From NCBI GenBank assembly GCA_944389925.1, contig CALXOD010000011.1, positions 1-64,000 of the forward strand: 64,000 bases of DNA, written 5' to 3'. Each line of letters starts with the position of its first letter. Position 1 is the first letter of the stretch. The translations under genes and the position numbers were made by a program. Below the pieces are notes generated by a model. The model did not search any database and was not told where the DNA came from. It saw nothing but the letters and a program-made list of their open reading frames with translations. Source of the DNA: an uncultured Victivallaceae bacterium (GTDB lineage Bacteria; Verrucomicrobiota; Lentisphaeria; Victivallales; Victivallaceae). Positions 20,696 to 30,620 of the stretch are shown one piece after another.

Positions 20696-23600
20696 ATGAA
20701 AACACGAATCAAAGGATTGACGCTGCTGTTACTCTGCCAGATTTTTGATGCGGCCGCCACCAATCTGCTGGATGCCGCACAACTCCAGCGGGGTGTTGGA
20801 CAGGTGGAGTTCATCCGGCAGGCCGGGAAGAGAATGATCCGGCTGACCGGGAAAACTCCGCAGCCGCCCCCCAATGGCAATGCTTATTTGAAGTTCCGGC
20901 TGAAACTTGATCGGCCGGTGTCGCTGACCGGCAAAGCGATTCGCTTCAAGGTCACTTCCCTCCGGTCTGAGCGCTATGGCGGCGTGATCTTCAACACCTT
21001 CGCTCCCGATGCGCACAAACCATCCTGGTCACTGATGCGATGGAACCGGAAACTATTTGCAAAAGAACCGGTTCCCATGGTAATTTCCGCCGGATCCGAC
21101 CGCACTTTGAAATGGCAGACAGCGCCGGGGCGGGACGATCAGATCGACCGGCTGGAATTTATGTTCGGCTCACCATTCGCGAACCAGGAAGGCGAATTTC
21201 TGATTTCCGACATTACAGTCGGCCCGGAACATTCTCCGGACGATCCGGAACTGCAGTTGGAAGCAGAACATTTTCGTTTTTCACCGAAACACCTGGAAAT
21301 CGTCACCGACCGCCGCTTCTCCGGCGGCAAAGGAATCCGCCTCCGCCCGGACACAGATCTGACGGAAGCGGAACTGGAAATGCAATTCGAAGTTCATCCA
21401 GGCCATTATGTTCTGACAACCACCGTCGCGGCCGAAGAACCCCTGGCCCGGCGATTGCAGGCAGCATCGAACAACGCCGATTCACCGCGAATCGGAGTAC
21501 GCTGCGATGATGGTCCATGGCGTAAACGGGTAGTTCTTTTCGCCCATGAAGCCCACAATCCTTTCCGGGAGCGTCCGATCCTGGATCTGCGGCTGGAAGG
21601 GGGTGTTCATCGCCTGCGCTTCCGTCTGCCGCCCGGCATCCAGCTGGACAAGTTGACGCTGGCGCCGTACCAACCGCCCAAAGTACCGGAAGCCGCAACC
21701 CGCTATCGTCCGACGGTTCTGCCACCGGAGGGACATCCGCGGGTGTTTCTCTCTGCCCGGACGCTCCCCACCATCCGCCGGAATCTGGAACTTCCGGAAA
21801 ACCGCGAAGTCTGGGATAAACTCCTGCAAACAGCAGCACAAACGATCCAACCACAAACTCAAGACGCGGAAATTTCCACCTGCGATCCGGCCTTTGAAAA
21901 ATATATGCAAGCCCGGGCCTTCGTCGCCCTGATGCGCAGCGACCGGAAACTTGCCGGAGAAACGGCGGCGGCCTTCCGGGATTATCTGGCGCAGATCCGG
22001 TATGACAACATGACCGACGTCACCCGGGCCATCGGGCATACGATTCTGACCGCGGCCCTGATTTACGACTGGTGTTTCGACGCCCTGACGCCGGCGGAAC
22101 GCGCCGCCATGGCCGAGAAGATGCTGGAACTGGCCGAGCAGACCGAAATCGGATATCCCCCCTTCAAGCAGGATGTCGTCAACGGACACGGCAACGAAAT
22201 GCAGTTCACCCGCGACCTGATCGCCATGGGCATCGCCCTTTATGGAGAGAATCCCCTGCCCTACCGGTACTGCACCTATCGTTTTTTTGAAGAAATTGTA
22301 CCGATGCACCGTTTCGAATACCGCAGTCTGTGGCACAATCAGGGAATGGCGTACGGCGTAGTCCGTTTCAGCGGCGACGTGATCGCCGCGCTGCTCTACG
22401 AACGTATGAACGGCGTCCAGGCCTTTCCGGCCTATGTGAAAAAACTGCCGTACAGCTGGTTTTATCTGCGGCTGCCGGACGGCACCATGTTTCGGGACGG
22501 CGATGATTTCTATATGACGAATCAGCGTGGATTATACTCCAGCAATTACGAAAGCACGTTTCTTTCCGCCGTCTACAGCGCCGATCCGGTGCTGAAGGGT
22601 GAATCGCAGCGGCAGGGCATCGACACCTGGAAATTCAACCACCCGGTGCAGTTCCTGCTGTTTAACGATCCGACCGTTCCGACACAACCGGATTACTCCC
22701 ACCTGCCGCTGACCCGTCTCATGCCGCCGCCATATCCGGCGATGGCCGCCCGGACCGGCTGGACCATGGGCGGCGACTCCCGCGATGCACTGGTATTTCT
22801 AAAGGGCGCCAACTATCAGTCTGTCGGTCATCAGCACCTTGACGCCGGGAGCTTCCAGCTTTATTATCGTGGACTGCAGGCGGTGGATCTCGGTATTTAT
22901 CTGCAGTTCGGCACACCGTACGACCGGAATTTCAATAAGCGCTCCATCGCCCACAACGTTCTGCTCGCCTACGATCCCGCCGAAAATTGGGGCTGGTTGG
23001 CCAATGACGGCGGCCAACAGTATTTCTGCGGCTGGCCGAGCGGGAAATCGCCTTCCAACCTTCAGGAAATGCTGGAAAAATCCCGAAATGGTACCATGCT
23101 GGCCGCCGCTTTCGGCCCGGATCGAAAACGGCCGTTCTACAGCTTTTTCAAAAACGATCTGACCGCGGCTTATACGAAAAAAATCAACCGCTATGTGCGC
23201 AGTTTCGTTTTCCTCCATACCGGGCGTACCGGACAACCTGCCGCGCTGGTGGTATTCGACCGGGTACTCACCTCCGACGACGCCGTCCGAACCTGGTTTC
23301 AACTCAATACGCTGAGCGCACCGGAACGGCGGGAACGAACCTTCATCTCCCGATACGGAGCGGGACAACTGACCACCCGGCTGCTGCTGCCGCAGGAGCC
23401 GCTGACGGTGGAGACGCACTCCGGGCCGGACTCGCGGCGGGTGTTCGGCAAAGAATACGCCATTCCCCCGACCGGACTTCCGGAAGAAAACGGCACCCGA
23501 ACCATGATCGCCCCCACCGTCCAGAAACAGGATACCCGGTTTCTCGCGATCCTGCAACCGGGAGATCCGGATGTGGAACCGTCCCCGGTATCACTTCGCG

Positions 23601-23896
23601 AAAGCCCCACGCATCTGGAATTGACATTGGCGGACACGCTGCTGGTGTTGGGCGGAAACTTCTCCCCGGTATCCGATACGGTGAAAATAGTCGTTCCGGA
23701 ATCAGTGTCCCGGGTGGTATTCGCCGATTTTTCCGCCGGTAAGTGGACGGTTTGCTCGGACTCCGGTACCGGAAACAGGGAAACCTTCACCACCGCTCCC
23801 GGACAATTATGCGGCACCTTGTTTCTGAAACCAGGCACCTACCGACTGGAGCGGACTGCCCTACCTGTTGTCTCGACTCCGGCAGAATCCCTTTGA
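20696..23896 (+). CDS. secreted heparinase II/III-like polysaccharide lyase
   Basis: 1066 aa. N-terminal signal peptide (MKTRIKGLTLLLLCQIF...), an N-terminal beta region (about 25-330), an alpha/alpha-toroid (about 345-620; HPRVFLSARTLPTIRRN, YDWCFDALTPAERAAM, NGHGNEMQF) and a C-terminal heparinase II/III beta-sandwich domain (GHQHLDAGSFQLYYRG near 710, RSIAHNVLL). Members cleave uronic-acid-containing glycans by beta-elimination; the substrate cannot be told from motifs. The N-terminal region resembles that of the protein at 52503 (PSWSLMRWNRKLF versus PAWSFLSWDQPVG). Co-translated with the prepilin at 19933 and probably controlled by the divergent AraC regulator. Alternative: a lyase-fold protein without activity. 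Confidence 0.82.
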   Translation: MKTRIKGLTLLLLCQIFDAAATNLLDAAQLQRGVGQVEFIRQAGKRMIRLTGKTPQPPPNGNAYLKFRLKLDRPVSLTGKAIRFKVTSLRSERYGGVIFNTFAPDAHKPSWSLMRWNRKLFAKEPVPMVISAGSDRTLKWQTAPGRDDQIDRLEFMFGSPFANQEGEFLISDITVGPEHSPDDPELQLEAEHFRFSPKHLEIVTDRRFSGGKGIRLRPDTDLTEAELEMQFEVHPGHYVLTTTVAAEEPLARRLQAASNNADSPRIGVRCDDGPWRKRVVLFAHEAHNPFRERPILDLRLEGGVHRLRFRLPPGIQLDKLTLAPYQPPKVPEAATRYRPTVLPPEGHPRVFLSARTLPTIRRNLELPENREVWDKLLQTAAQTIQPQTQDAEISTCDPAFEKYMQARAFVALMRSDRKLAGETAAAFRDYLAQIRYDNMTDVTRAIGHTILTAALIYDWCFDALTPAERAAMAEKMLELAEQTEIGYPPFKQDVVNGHGNEMQFTRDLIAMGIALYGENPLPYRYCTYRFFEEIVPMHRFEYRSLWHNQGMAYGVVRFSGDVIAALLYERMNGVQAFPAYVKKLPYSWFYLRLPDGTMFRDGDDFYMTNQRGLYSSNYESTFLSAVYSADPVLKGESQRQGIDTWKFNHPVQFLLFNDPTVPTQPDYSHLPLTRLMPPPYPAMAARTGWTMGGDSRDALVFLKGANYQSVGHQHLDAGSFQLYYRGLQAVDLGIYLQFGTPYDRNFNKRSIAHNVLLAYDPAENWGWLANDGGQQYFCGWPSGKSPSNLQEMLEKSRNGTMLAAAFGPDRKRPFYSFFKNDLTAAYTKKINRYVRSFVFLHTGRTGQPAALVVFDRVLTSDDAVRTWFQLNTLSAPERRERTFISRYGAGQLTTRLLLPQEPLTVETHSGPDSRRVFGKEYAIPPTGLPEENGTRTMIAPTVQKQDTRFLAILQPGDPDVEPSPVSLRESPTHLELTLADTLLVLGGNFSPVSDTVKIVVPESVSRVVFADFSAGKWTVCSDSGTGNRETFTTAPGQLCGTLFLKPGTYRLERTALPVVSTPAESL

Positions 23897-24260
23897 GAAA
23901 CCGTCGCATGCTCGGAGAAACGATTGCGGCAACAGTCGGAAGATGATTGGCGCCGCTCCCCGGCAATGTCTTCACCTCAAGCTCGTGCGAATGCACCACA
24001 GCGAAAAAAACGCATGGGAGAGCTCTTTCGGCAACCTCTTGAGATCCACGTCCGGCGCGCTGAACTTTTCACCCTGGCGCGAAGTTTTCATTCATTTAAT
24101 AGAGCTTGGAAATCCGATTGTGAATTGCTTTTCCCTTGTATTGGCAATCCCCCTATTGCCAAGGGTTCGGAAGTATTTTTTTATGGTCCTGCATGAGAGA
24201 ATGAGCTTGCTGTGCCCCCTCCTAATGCCGCCTCACAACGGCAGCATTAAACGGCAATTT
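23897..24260. other. gene-free stretch with an unexplained open segment
   Basis: No recognisable gene in 364 bases between two convergent genes. A 90-codon open frame (23924-24196, plus strand) and an overlapping longer frame have no family I recognise and no good start site. A perfect inverted repeat TTGGCAAT/ATTGCCAA (24141-24162, 6-nt loop) could form a hairpin, but the T run follows only after some 13 bases, so it is not a standard terminator. Confidence 0.4.
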
Positions 24261-25277
24261 TCACGGTCGGCGGAATTGTGATTCCCATACCCGCCATTTT
24301 TCGGGAGTCATTTCCCATTCACAGTAAATCGCACAGCCCGTATAATTCCCCGATGGCTTTGCCGCCAGAATCCCGGATAGTGCCGCAGCAAGATGTTCGA
24401 CCCGCGGATGATGATACCCGGTCCCGGCATCTTCGTAGGCTGGCACACCCAGCAACAGCCGGCAATCAGTTCCCGCCAGCGTCTTCTGCAACTCCTGTGT
24501 CCATTGAGTCATCAAGCGAATATAAAACTTCTCCAGCTTGATGGAAGTATCGTACATCATAACTGCCATTTGATCGCATCGTTTCGCCACTTCAGCCAAA
24601 TACGGCAGCTCCCAATGCACATCGGGACAAGGATGCCAAAAGGTCGGAGGCGGATATGCTGCCACGCTCAAAATCCGTCCGGACAAAACCGGGCGCAAAC
24701 TCTCAAGCAGCAGGAGGAAATCGGAATTTCCGGAAGGAAGAGGTTCGATATTCACCTGTACACCGGCCAATCGCGGATGCATTGTCAGCAATTTCTTTAC
24801 CGAATCAACGAACCCCTGCCGCCAGCGCCGGTTCTCAAGTCGGGCAGAGTCTCCCAGAACCCCGCCGATCCACGGAATCACCGCGATCCCGGCGGCCTCC
24901 GTGACATCCAGGAAACGCTCCACTTGCACACTGTCATAAGGAGCTATTGCACCGCTGAACTGAGCCGGGCAGAGATGTGGATACACAAAACGGATATTCT
25001 GCGACTTCAATTGCTGTGCCAGCCGCTCCACTTTTTCGACAGAACGAAAATCATTCACGTTGCGGGAATTACGCTGGAACCAGGAATCATCCCCCAACCA
25101 GCCATGTCCCAGCCAGATGGCGTTCTGGCCCCGGTCCAATCGCCCGCACTCCTCCCCCGTTCCCGGCGACCACAGCCAGTACAGCAAAAAGGGAATACCC
25201 GCCACAATAGCGAGCACGGCCCCAATTCGCAACAAACTATCCTTTAATTTTCTCACAAATTTCGACAGTTCTGTCAA
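24261..25277 (-). CDS. membrane-anchored GH18-like TIM-barrel protein
   Basis: Up to 338 aa. One N-terminal hydrophobic helix (about 17-35, IGAVLAIVAGIPFLLYWLW) anchors an extracytoplasmic domain resembling glycoside hydrolase family 18: LAGVQVNIEPL sits where GH18 has its DxxDxDxE strand, MAVMMYDTSI resembles the MxYD strand, and the C-terminal AIYCEWEMTPEKWRVWESQF resembles the last barrel strand. Only one acidic residue (Glu in NIEPL) is clear, so the activity is uncertain. No ATG opens the frame: TTG at 25277 gives the longest form, and an in-frame TTG pair near 25235 follows AAAGGA and may be the true start. Single gene, no visible terminator. Confidence 0.6.
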   Translation of the reverse strand: MTELSKFVRKLKDSLLRIGAVLAIVAGIPFLLYWLWSPGTGEECGRLDRGQNAIWLGHGWLGDDSWFQRNSRNVNDFRSVEKVERLAQQLKSQNIRFVYPHLCPAQFSGAIAPYDSVQVERFLDVTEAAGIAVIPWIGGVLGDSARLENRRWRQGFVDSVKKLLTMHPRLAGVQVNIEPLPSGNSDFLLLLESLRPVLSGRILSVAAYPPPTFWHPCPDVHWELPYLAEVAKRCDQMAVMMYDTSIKLEKFYIRLMTQWTQELQKTLAGTDCRLLLGVPAYEDAGTGYHHPRVEHLAAALSGILAAKPSGNYTGCAIYCEWEMTPEKWRVWESQFRRP

Positions 25278-25424
25278 TTGCCACGTCTCTGAAAAATTTC
25301 TGTCCAGCGATTCAATATAACCGGTCTGAAGGTTTCATACAATCCCCTCTGAAAAGAATCATCCGCTTCCTGGTCTCAATCGGAACTGGAAGCCTGCGGC
25401 TTTTTCCAGGCGGATGATTGGCAG

Positions 25425-25452
25425 TTGTATTTTACTTTTTTTTGACTATAGT
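25425..25452 (+). promoter_or_regulatory. candidate promoter of the prepilin gene at 25500
   Basis: TTGTAT, 16-nt spacer, TATAGT, about 48 bases before the start codon. Confidence 0.35.
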
Positions 25453-25499
25453 ACAAAAAGCAAACACGATCATCAAACATCACACCAGGAGGACGGGAA

Positions 25500-26267
25500 A
25501 TGAAACCTATGCACAGCAAAGTTCGGCTTTTCACCTTGATCGAATTACTGGTAGTGATTGCCATCATCGCCATCCTCGCGGCAATGCTGCTGCCCGCCTT
25601 GAATAAAGCCCGGGCACAGGCGCAGAAAATCTCGTGCATCAACAATCAGAAAACCCTCATCACTGCCACCATCATGTATACCGGAGATTATGACTTTTTC
25701 CCGGTACTGAACGCGGCATCCGGTGCAGTCCCTTTTAGTTATTTCGGTTTTGCCAACTGGAAATGGCAGCTGGCTCCTTATCTCGGACTCAGCGGACTGG
25801 AGACTCCGACGTCCGCCACGGAAGGCGTCAATGTGCGGCAACTCGGACGCGGCCCCTTCGGCTGCCCGTCCTGGACCAACGGCAGTGCCGGATTCACGAT
25901 CCCGCAAAATAAACAATCGTTCTTCGGTGGTTACGGCTACAATTGGGGCAGCGGCAATATCAGTGGCGTACCTCAAGGGTTAGGCTATCTGGGGATTTAT
26001 GTCAAGCCCAATACCGTTACCAAACCGGCGGAAACACTGGTAACCGGAGATGGAGCCGATGCCCTGACTGGAGAAACGCAAGGCGCGGTACTTTATATGA
26101 ATGGAAGCGGGCCAGGCATTGGAGACCGACATGATAATGGAATCAATGTCAGCTGGGTCGACGGACATGCCAGTTACATGAAAAAAACGGAATTGATGCG
26201 CGGCAAATCCAGTCCCTCCCTCAGTACAGCGAACGAATATAAATATTATTATCTACGCATCAAATAA
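25500..26267 (+). CDS. prepilin-like protein with H-X9-DG motif
   Basis: 255 aa. [17 protein letters not shown] leader/helix, [14 protein letters not shown] after the helix, GCPSW mid-protein, and a C-terminal [16 protein letters not shown] that matches H-X9-DG exactly. Strong Shine-Dalgarno (AGGAGG) 9 bases before the ATG. It appears to be transcribed alone: a G+C-rich hairpin follows at 26289. Exported through the membrane and cleaved by a prepilin peptidase (not in the window). No enzyme gene is directly attached; the nearest downstream gene is another, broken prepilin copy. Confidence 0.9.
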   Translation: MKPMHSKVRLFTLIELLVVIAIIAILAAMLLPALNKARAQAQKISCINNQKTLITATIMYTGDYDFFPVLNAASGAVPFSYFGFANWKWQLAPYLGLSGLETPTSATEGVNVRQLGRGPFGCPSWTNGSAGFTIPQNKQSFFGGYGYNWGSGNISGVPQGLGYLGIYVKPNTVTKPAETLVTGDGADALTGETQGAVLYMNGSGPGIGDRHDNGINVSWVDGHASYMKKTELMRGKSSPSLSTANEYKYYYLRIK

Positions 26268-26288
26268 CAGAATCCCGCCTCTGCGGCA

Positions 26289-26324
26289 GCAGGAAACCGG
26301 CTTTCTGCCGGTTTCCCTGCTTTG
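26289..26324 (+). terminator. hairpin terminator after the prepilin gene
   Basis: GCAGGAAACCGGC/GCCGGTTTCCCTGC stem with one bulge and a 5-nt loop, 22 bases after the stop; the T run is short (TTTG). Confidence 0.5.
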
Positions 26325-26563
26325 TCCAGTGTCTTCCTCTGGGGACGTTTTCTGTACTCCGCGGCATCGCAGGATTCAGACAGATGAATCTCTAACTCTT
26401 ACCACGGCAAAAACCTGACAGAATCGCCCGCCGCCCTCTCCGGGACTTTGTCCTGATTGAAAAAGTCGTATCATGATCCGGTACGAAAAAACGGAAAAGC
26501 ACAAAACTATCCAAATATATCCACAAAAATTCAGTTTTTTTGATCCTGTATCGAAAATTATGA

Positions 26564-26592
26564 TTCACAATTTTTCTTTCTTCTGTTATAAT
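26564..26592 (+). promoter_or_regulatory. near-consensus promoter of the broken prepilin gene
   Basis: TTCACA, 17-nt spacer, TATAAT. The -10 context (GTTATAATTAA) is shared with the promoter at 48943-48971 in front of another prepilin gene. Confidence 0.6.
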
Positions 26593-26701
26593 TAATAAGC
26601 AAAATTGGGCCGGTTTGCCTTGCACGGCACTGACGAGCTGCCGACCATGAATATAGATGGCCAGAGACGTTGTCAATGATTCAACCCAAAGGAACAACCA
26701 T

Positions 26702-27506
26702 ATGAAAATCTCACATGCAACATCTTGTCGAACGTTTACGTTGATCTAACTTCTGGTCGTCATTGCGATCATCGCCATTCTGGCCGGCATGTTGCTGCCC
26801 GCACTGAACCGGGCCCGCGCTACCGCCTATAAGGCCAGTTGTCTGAGCAATCAGAAGCAATTTGGTCAGGCCAGTGCCATGTACGGCAGTGATACCGACT
26901 ATCTGCCGGCCGCTTGTAAAAGTGGTTATACCATCAATGGTGTCAATATGGGAACCACCGCCTGGAAAGGTATTCTGGCACTCTACATCGGTAATACGGA
27001 CAAGCTGGCCAATAAGGACACCTATGCCGATGTCATCAACAGCTAAGGTATTCCGGTGCCCCACCTGGCGTCTGGAAGGCATCAGCAATGAATCCCATCG
27101 AAACGCTCTGGCAGATACATTCCGAAATTACGGCGGCGGCTACGGTATCCCCTATGTAGCAACTCTGACTTATCCCTCCAACCGCCGTTACATTGGTTAC
27201 AACGGCGTCTTTCAGAAAACCAATGCAGTCAAACAACCATCGGCTACCATCATGTTCGGCGAAAGTGATGATTCCGGTCAAGGAGCGACTAGTGCAGGAA
27301 ACTATTCGTTCGTCTACAATAATGGTCCTGGTTCCGCGTCGCGCCGTCCTTATGGCCGTCATGACAACTATTCCCAGATGACACTGAGCTGGGTAGATGG
27401 CCATGCCAGTTCCATGAGTAACCAGGAAATCACTGCCGGGAAGCCGATTGTCGGACAGTCCGCCACGGACAATTTCCGTTACTATTTCTGGATGGACAAG
27501 AAATAA
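26702..27506 (+). pseudogene. prepilin-like gene with a nonsense codon and a frameshift
   Basis: The promoter, Shine-Dalgarno (AAAGGA) and ATG at 26702 are intact and the product begins like a prepilin (CRTFTLI), but the codon for the conserved Glu+5 is TAA (26747-26749). Translation past it restores [19 protein letters not shown] and the rest of the family pattern up to a second stop at 27044; the remainder (KVFRCPTWRLEG to [18 protein letters not shown] and YYFWMDKK) continues in another frame. So there is one nonsense change at a function-critical residue and one frameshift near 27036-27050. The intact gene would be about 265 aa. It precedes the beta-helix gene at 27607, with a terminator between. 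Confidence 0.85.
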
Positions 27507-27532
27507 AGGACACTTCGGAAATTATGCAATCC

Positions 27533-27566
27533 AAAAATGGCGCGATAACGATCGCGCCATTTTTTT
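27533..27566 (+). terminator. Rho-independent terminator after the broken prepilin gene
   Basis: AAATGGCGCGAT/ATCGCGCCATTT stem, 4-nt loop, followed by T residues. It separates the pseudogene from the beta-helix gene. Confidence 0.92.
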
Positions 27567-27606
27567 CCCGATCAACCACTGATTTTTTGATGAAGGAAGA
27601 ACGCTT

Positions 27607-28842
27607 ATGAACTTTTCCCGTCTTCTGCTTTTTGGCATGCTGTTTCTGGGATTGACTGCAGGGCGAGTAATGGCGGACGCCACGCTCTTTATCGCACCGG
27701 AAAAATGCGGCAACGGCAGCGGGGAATCCGATGCCGATGCCGCATTGTGGACCGATCCCGCATTCTGGAAATCCGTTGCGGCCAAGTTGAAACAGGAACC
27801 CATAACCGTGCAGTTTGCCCCGGGCATCTACAATGTCCGCCATAATCCTGCCACCCGCAAGGGCAACGGTCTTGACATCAACCGCCCCGGCCATGAAAAA
27901 TATCTGTTGACACTCCGGGGGGCTCCAGACTTCACCACCGTCATCCAGCGTGACCCGGGGGATCCCGTGGACGCGGTTTCCGCCAATTTCGCCACATTGA
28001 TGCAGATCCGCCGGCCCCAAAACCTGCGCATCACCGGCCTGCGGTTCACCGGAAACACCCCCATCGCCTATGGTCTGCAGTTACGTGAGGCGCAGGACGT
28101 TACCATTGACCATTGCCGTTTCGTCGACATGCCGGGCGTCTACTACGGTGCCACCGGTGTCAACGGCAGCACTTCGCGAAACATCACCTGGGAAAACTGT
28201 CATTTTGAAAATGTCGGCACGGAAATTTCCGCACATATGATCTACAATGCCAACGGAGCCCGTGATCTCGCCATCCGCAACTGTACATTCATCAACACTC
28301 CGGGAGACTTCATCCGCTTCCGCAACGGCTGCCGGAATATTCTGGTTGAAAACTGTTCCTTCCTCATGCCGGAAGTGAAAACGCCGATCGACTACCCGTT
28401 CATCAGTCTGCCGCTTTTCAACTCCCGCGATCCGCGCAGCACCGATCCGGAAATCACCAAGCGGCCGTTCGAATATTTCGGTGGCAACATCACGATCCGC
28501 AACAATACTTTCACACGGCAATCCGCACCGAAAGCAGGCGGCCGTGCTGTGGTGCTGATGTTCCACAACTCAAACTTTACGCCGCCGGGAGTCGAGCTGT
28601 TGTTCAATCGTGAGGACATTGCCCATTTTCGGGGCCTGTCGGATGCGGAAGCACGCGCGTGGTTGAACAAGCGCACCGGCATCGATACCACCGCCGTCAC
28701 CCTGGAAAATAACAAGGTAAACAGCCACACACTGGATCAGGTGGTCTATGAGTGCTGGCCCAACGGCAGAGATCCGCAGCGTTATCCGGATGAAGAATAC
28801 AAAAATCTCTTTGACCTGACCCGGCTTGTCAACAAACAATAA
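27607..28842 (+). CDS. secreted right-handed parallel beta-helix protein
   Basis: 411 aa. Signal peptide (about 1-24, FSRLLLFGMLFLGLTAGRVMA), then a pectate-lyase-like parallel beta-helix with repeats such as NLRITGLRFTGNTP, DVTIDHCRFVDM, NITWENCHFENV, LAIRNCTFINTP and ILVENCSFLMP, and a late NITIRNNTFTRQ rung. This fold is used by polysaccharide lyases and glycosidases and by surface binding proteins; catalytic residues cannot be assigned. Shine-Dalgarno AAGGAAG precedes the ATG. It follows the broken prepilin gene but has a terminator in between, so it needs its own promoter, which was not identified. Confidence 0.8.
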   Translation: MNFSRLLLFGMLFLGLTAGRVMADATLFIAPEKCGNGSGESDADAALWTDPAFWKSVAAKLKQEPITVQFAPGIYNVRHNPATRKGNGLDINRPGHEKYLLTLRGAPDFTTVIQRDPGDPVDAVSANFATLMQIRRPQNLRITGLRFTGNTPIAYGLQLREAQDVTIDHCRFVDMPGVYYGATGVNGSTSRNITWENCHFENVGTEISAHMIYNANGARDLAIRNCTFINTPGDFIRFRNGCRNILVENCSFLMPEVKTPIDYPFISLPLFNSRDPRSTDPEITKRPFEYFGGNITIRNNTFTRQSAPKAGGRAVVLMFHNSNFTPPGVELLFNREDIAHFRGLSDAEARAWLNKRTGIDTTAVTLENNKVNSHTLDQVVYECWPNGRDPQRYPDEEYKNLFDLTRLVNKQ

Positions 28843-28891
28843 TCATCGGGGATCGGTCCCATCGCCTCTCCCCTGCATTTCTTATGAACCC

Positions 28892-28936
28892 AAACACCAC
28901 CGTTCCTTATGCGGGAATCGGTGGTGTTACTCTTTT
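28892..28936 (+). terminator. terminator after the beta-helix gene
   Basis: AACACCACCG/CGGTGGTGTT stem with an inner TTCC/GGAA pairing, followed by ACTCTTTTT. Confidence 0.65.
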
Positions 28937-28968
28937 TCTGATCTGCCGCTCGAGGCGGAACATGTACC

Positions 28969-30486
28969 TCAATCTACAAAAAGATCACGGCTGGCGAATT
29001 TCGGTTCGCTGGTAAGATTGATTCCGAGTTTACGAAGACCGGCTTCATCTCCCGGTGTCGGCAAATGCGTCAAATGCATCTCACAGCCGGACAACCGCCG
29101 CAGATTCCGCATCGCCAGCCCGGCCGCCGGGTTGGCGGGCACGCTGACGCTCAGGGCAATCAAAGCCTCGCCGAGGTCCAGACTGACCCGTTTGCTTTTC
29201 AGGAAATCTTTCTTGAGCATTCCCACTGAATCGATTACCTCCGGAGAGATCAGCAACAATTCATCCGGCAACCCCGCCAGCATTTTGATAGCGTTGATCA
29301 CACAACTGGCCGCCGCATGCATCAACGGCGAATTCTTGCCGGTAATAATGGTCCCGTCCGGAAGCTGCAGGGCAGCCCCGCAATAGATGTTATCACTGCC
29401 CTTGTCCTGCTGCTGCGTCGCCTCACGGGCGGCATTGCGCGCAGGCGCCACCACAGAACGATCCTCTTCCACCGCACCGACCTCATCCATCAGCAGCTTG
29501 ACCCGATCCACCGTCTGCTGGTCGGTCATCCCCAGTGCGTATTCGCACCGATAACGGAAATAACGCCGGATAATCTCCTGCGTGGCAGCCCGACGCACCG
29601 CCTCATCATCTACAATGGAAAACCCCACCCGGTTCACCCCCATATCGGTTGGCGACCGGTACAACTGATCGTTATCCATAATCTTGGCGCAAATCCGCCG
29701 CACTACCGGAAAAATTTCAATATCCCGGTTGTAATTGATCGCGGTCTTGTCATAAGCTTCCAGGTGAAACGGATCGACCATATTCACATCTCCGATGTCC
29801 GCCGTCGCCGCTTCATAAGCAAGGTTGACCGGATGTTTCAGCGGAAGATTCCATACCGGGAACGTCTCGAATTTGGCATAGCCGGCAGAGACGCCGCGTT
29901 TCTGTTCGTGATAAACCTGCGACAGACAGGTCGCCATTTTACCGGAACTGGGACCGGGACCGGTAACGATCACAATCGGTTTTTCGGTCTCAATAAATTC
30001 ATTGGCACCGTATCCTTCGTCGCTGACGATGGTATCCAGATCAGTGGGATACCCCTGAATCGCCCGGTGTGCGTAAACCCGGATGCCCAGTCGGGTCAAT
30101 TTGTTGATAAAGGTTTTCACCACCGGCTGGTCGGCATATCGAGTGACAACCACGGCCTTCACATCCAGCCCCCAGTCGCGCAGATTGTCGATGATCCGCA
30201 AGGTATCCGCATCATAGGCGATGCCGAAATCAGCACGGATTTTCTTGCGCTCAATGTCTCCGGCGAAAATGCAGATGACAATATCGATTTTGTCCTTGAG
30301 TTTCTGCAACAGGCGCATTTTCACGTTCGGGTCGAAGCCCGGCAGAATCCGGGCGGCATGATAATCATAAGCCAGCTTGCCGCCGAACTCCAGATACAGT
30401 TTATTATCAAAGCGTGCCGCCCGTTCCAGGATGGCCCGTGATTGTTCTTCCAGATACTTTTCGTTGTCAAACGCGCGTGCTGTCAT
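28969..30486 (-). CDS. DUF1846 family protein
   Basis: 505 aa from the ATG giving MTARAFDNEKYLEEQ (AGAGGG just upstream); ATGs at 30501 and 30534 would add a short non-conserved tail. The sequence matches DUF1846 along its length: LYLEFGGKLAYDYHAARILPGF near the start, VTGPGPSSGKMATCLSQVYHE (a P-loop-like segment) near 190-210, and SPTDMGVNRVG with a DD pair in the middle. Cytoplasmic. The family is widespread in anaerobic bacteria; its function is not established to my knowledge. Last gene of a possible minus-strand group with the STAS/HATPase pair (134-base gap). Confidence 0.92.
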   Translation of the reverse strand: MTARAFDNEKYLEEQSRAILERAARFDNKLYLEFGGKLAYDYHAARILPGFDPNVKMRLLQKLKDKIDIVICIFAGDIERKKIRADFGIAYDADTLRIIDNLRDWGLDVKAVVVTRYADQPVVKTFINKLTRLGIRVYAHRAIQGYPTDLDTIVSDEGYGANEFIETEKPIVIVTGPGPSSGKMATCLSQVYHEQKRGVSAGYAKFETFPVWNLPLKHPVNLAYEAATADIGDVNMVDPFHLEAYDKTAINYNRDIEIFPVVRRICAKIMDNDQLYRSPTDMGVNRVGFSIVDDEAVRRAATQEIIRRYFRYRCEYALGMTDQQTVDRVKLLMDEVGAVEEDRSVVAPARNAAREATQQQDKGSDNIYCGAALQLPDGTIITGKNSPLMHAAASCVINAIKMLAGLPDELLLISPEVIDSVGMLKKDFLKSKRVSLDLGEALIALSVSVPANPAAGLAMRNLRRLSGCEMHLTHLPTPGDEAGLRKLGINLTSEPKFASRDLFVD

Positions 30487-30620
30487 TTCCCTCTTTCCCA
30501 TCTTCTTTATTTCCGCGGCGTTGCGCGCCGTCATCAGCTAAAAAAAAACTCCGCCGCACTTCCGGAATCACCGGCAGCGGACAGAGGCGGTTCCCCAAAG
30601 TCTGCAGTTCCGCTTCCGGG

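Larger units (their letters stand above)
26268..26701. other. intergenic region between two prepilin genes
   Basis: 434 bases without a gene. Contains the hairpin at 26289-26324 and the near-consensus promoter at 26564-26592; the part between (26330-26550) is featureless. Confidence 0.6.

Noticed and set aside
26747-26749. In-frame TAA considered as programmed recoding
   Set aside because: UAA is not a selenocysteine or pyrrolysine codon and a separate frameshift follows, so decay or sequence error is simpler.
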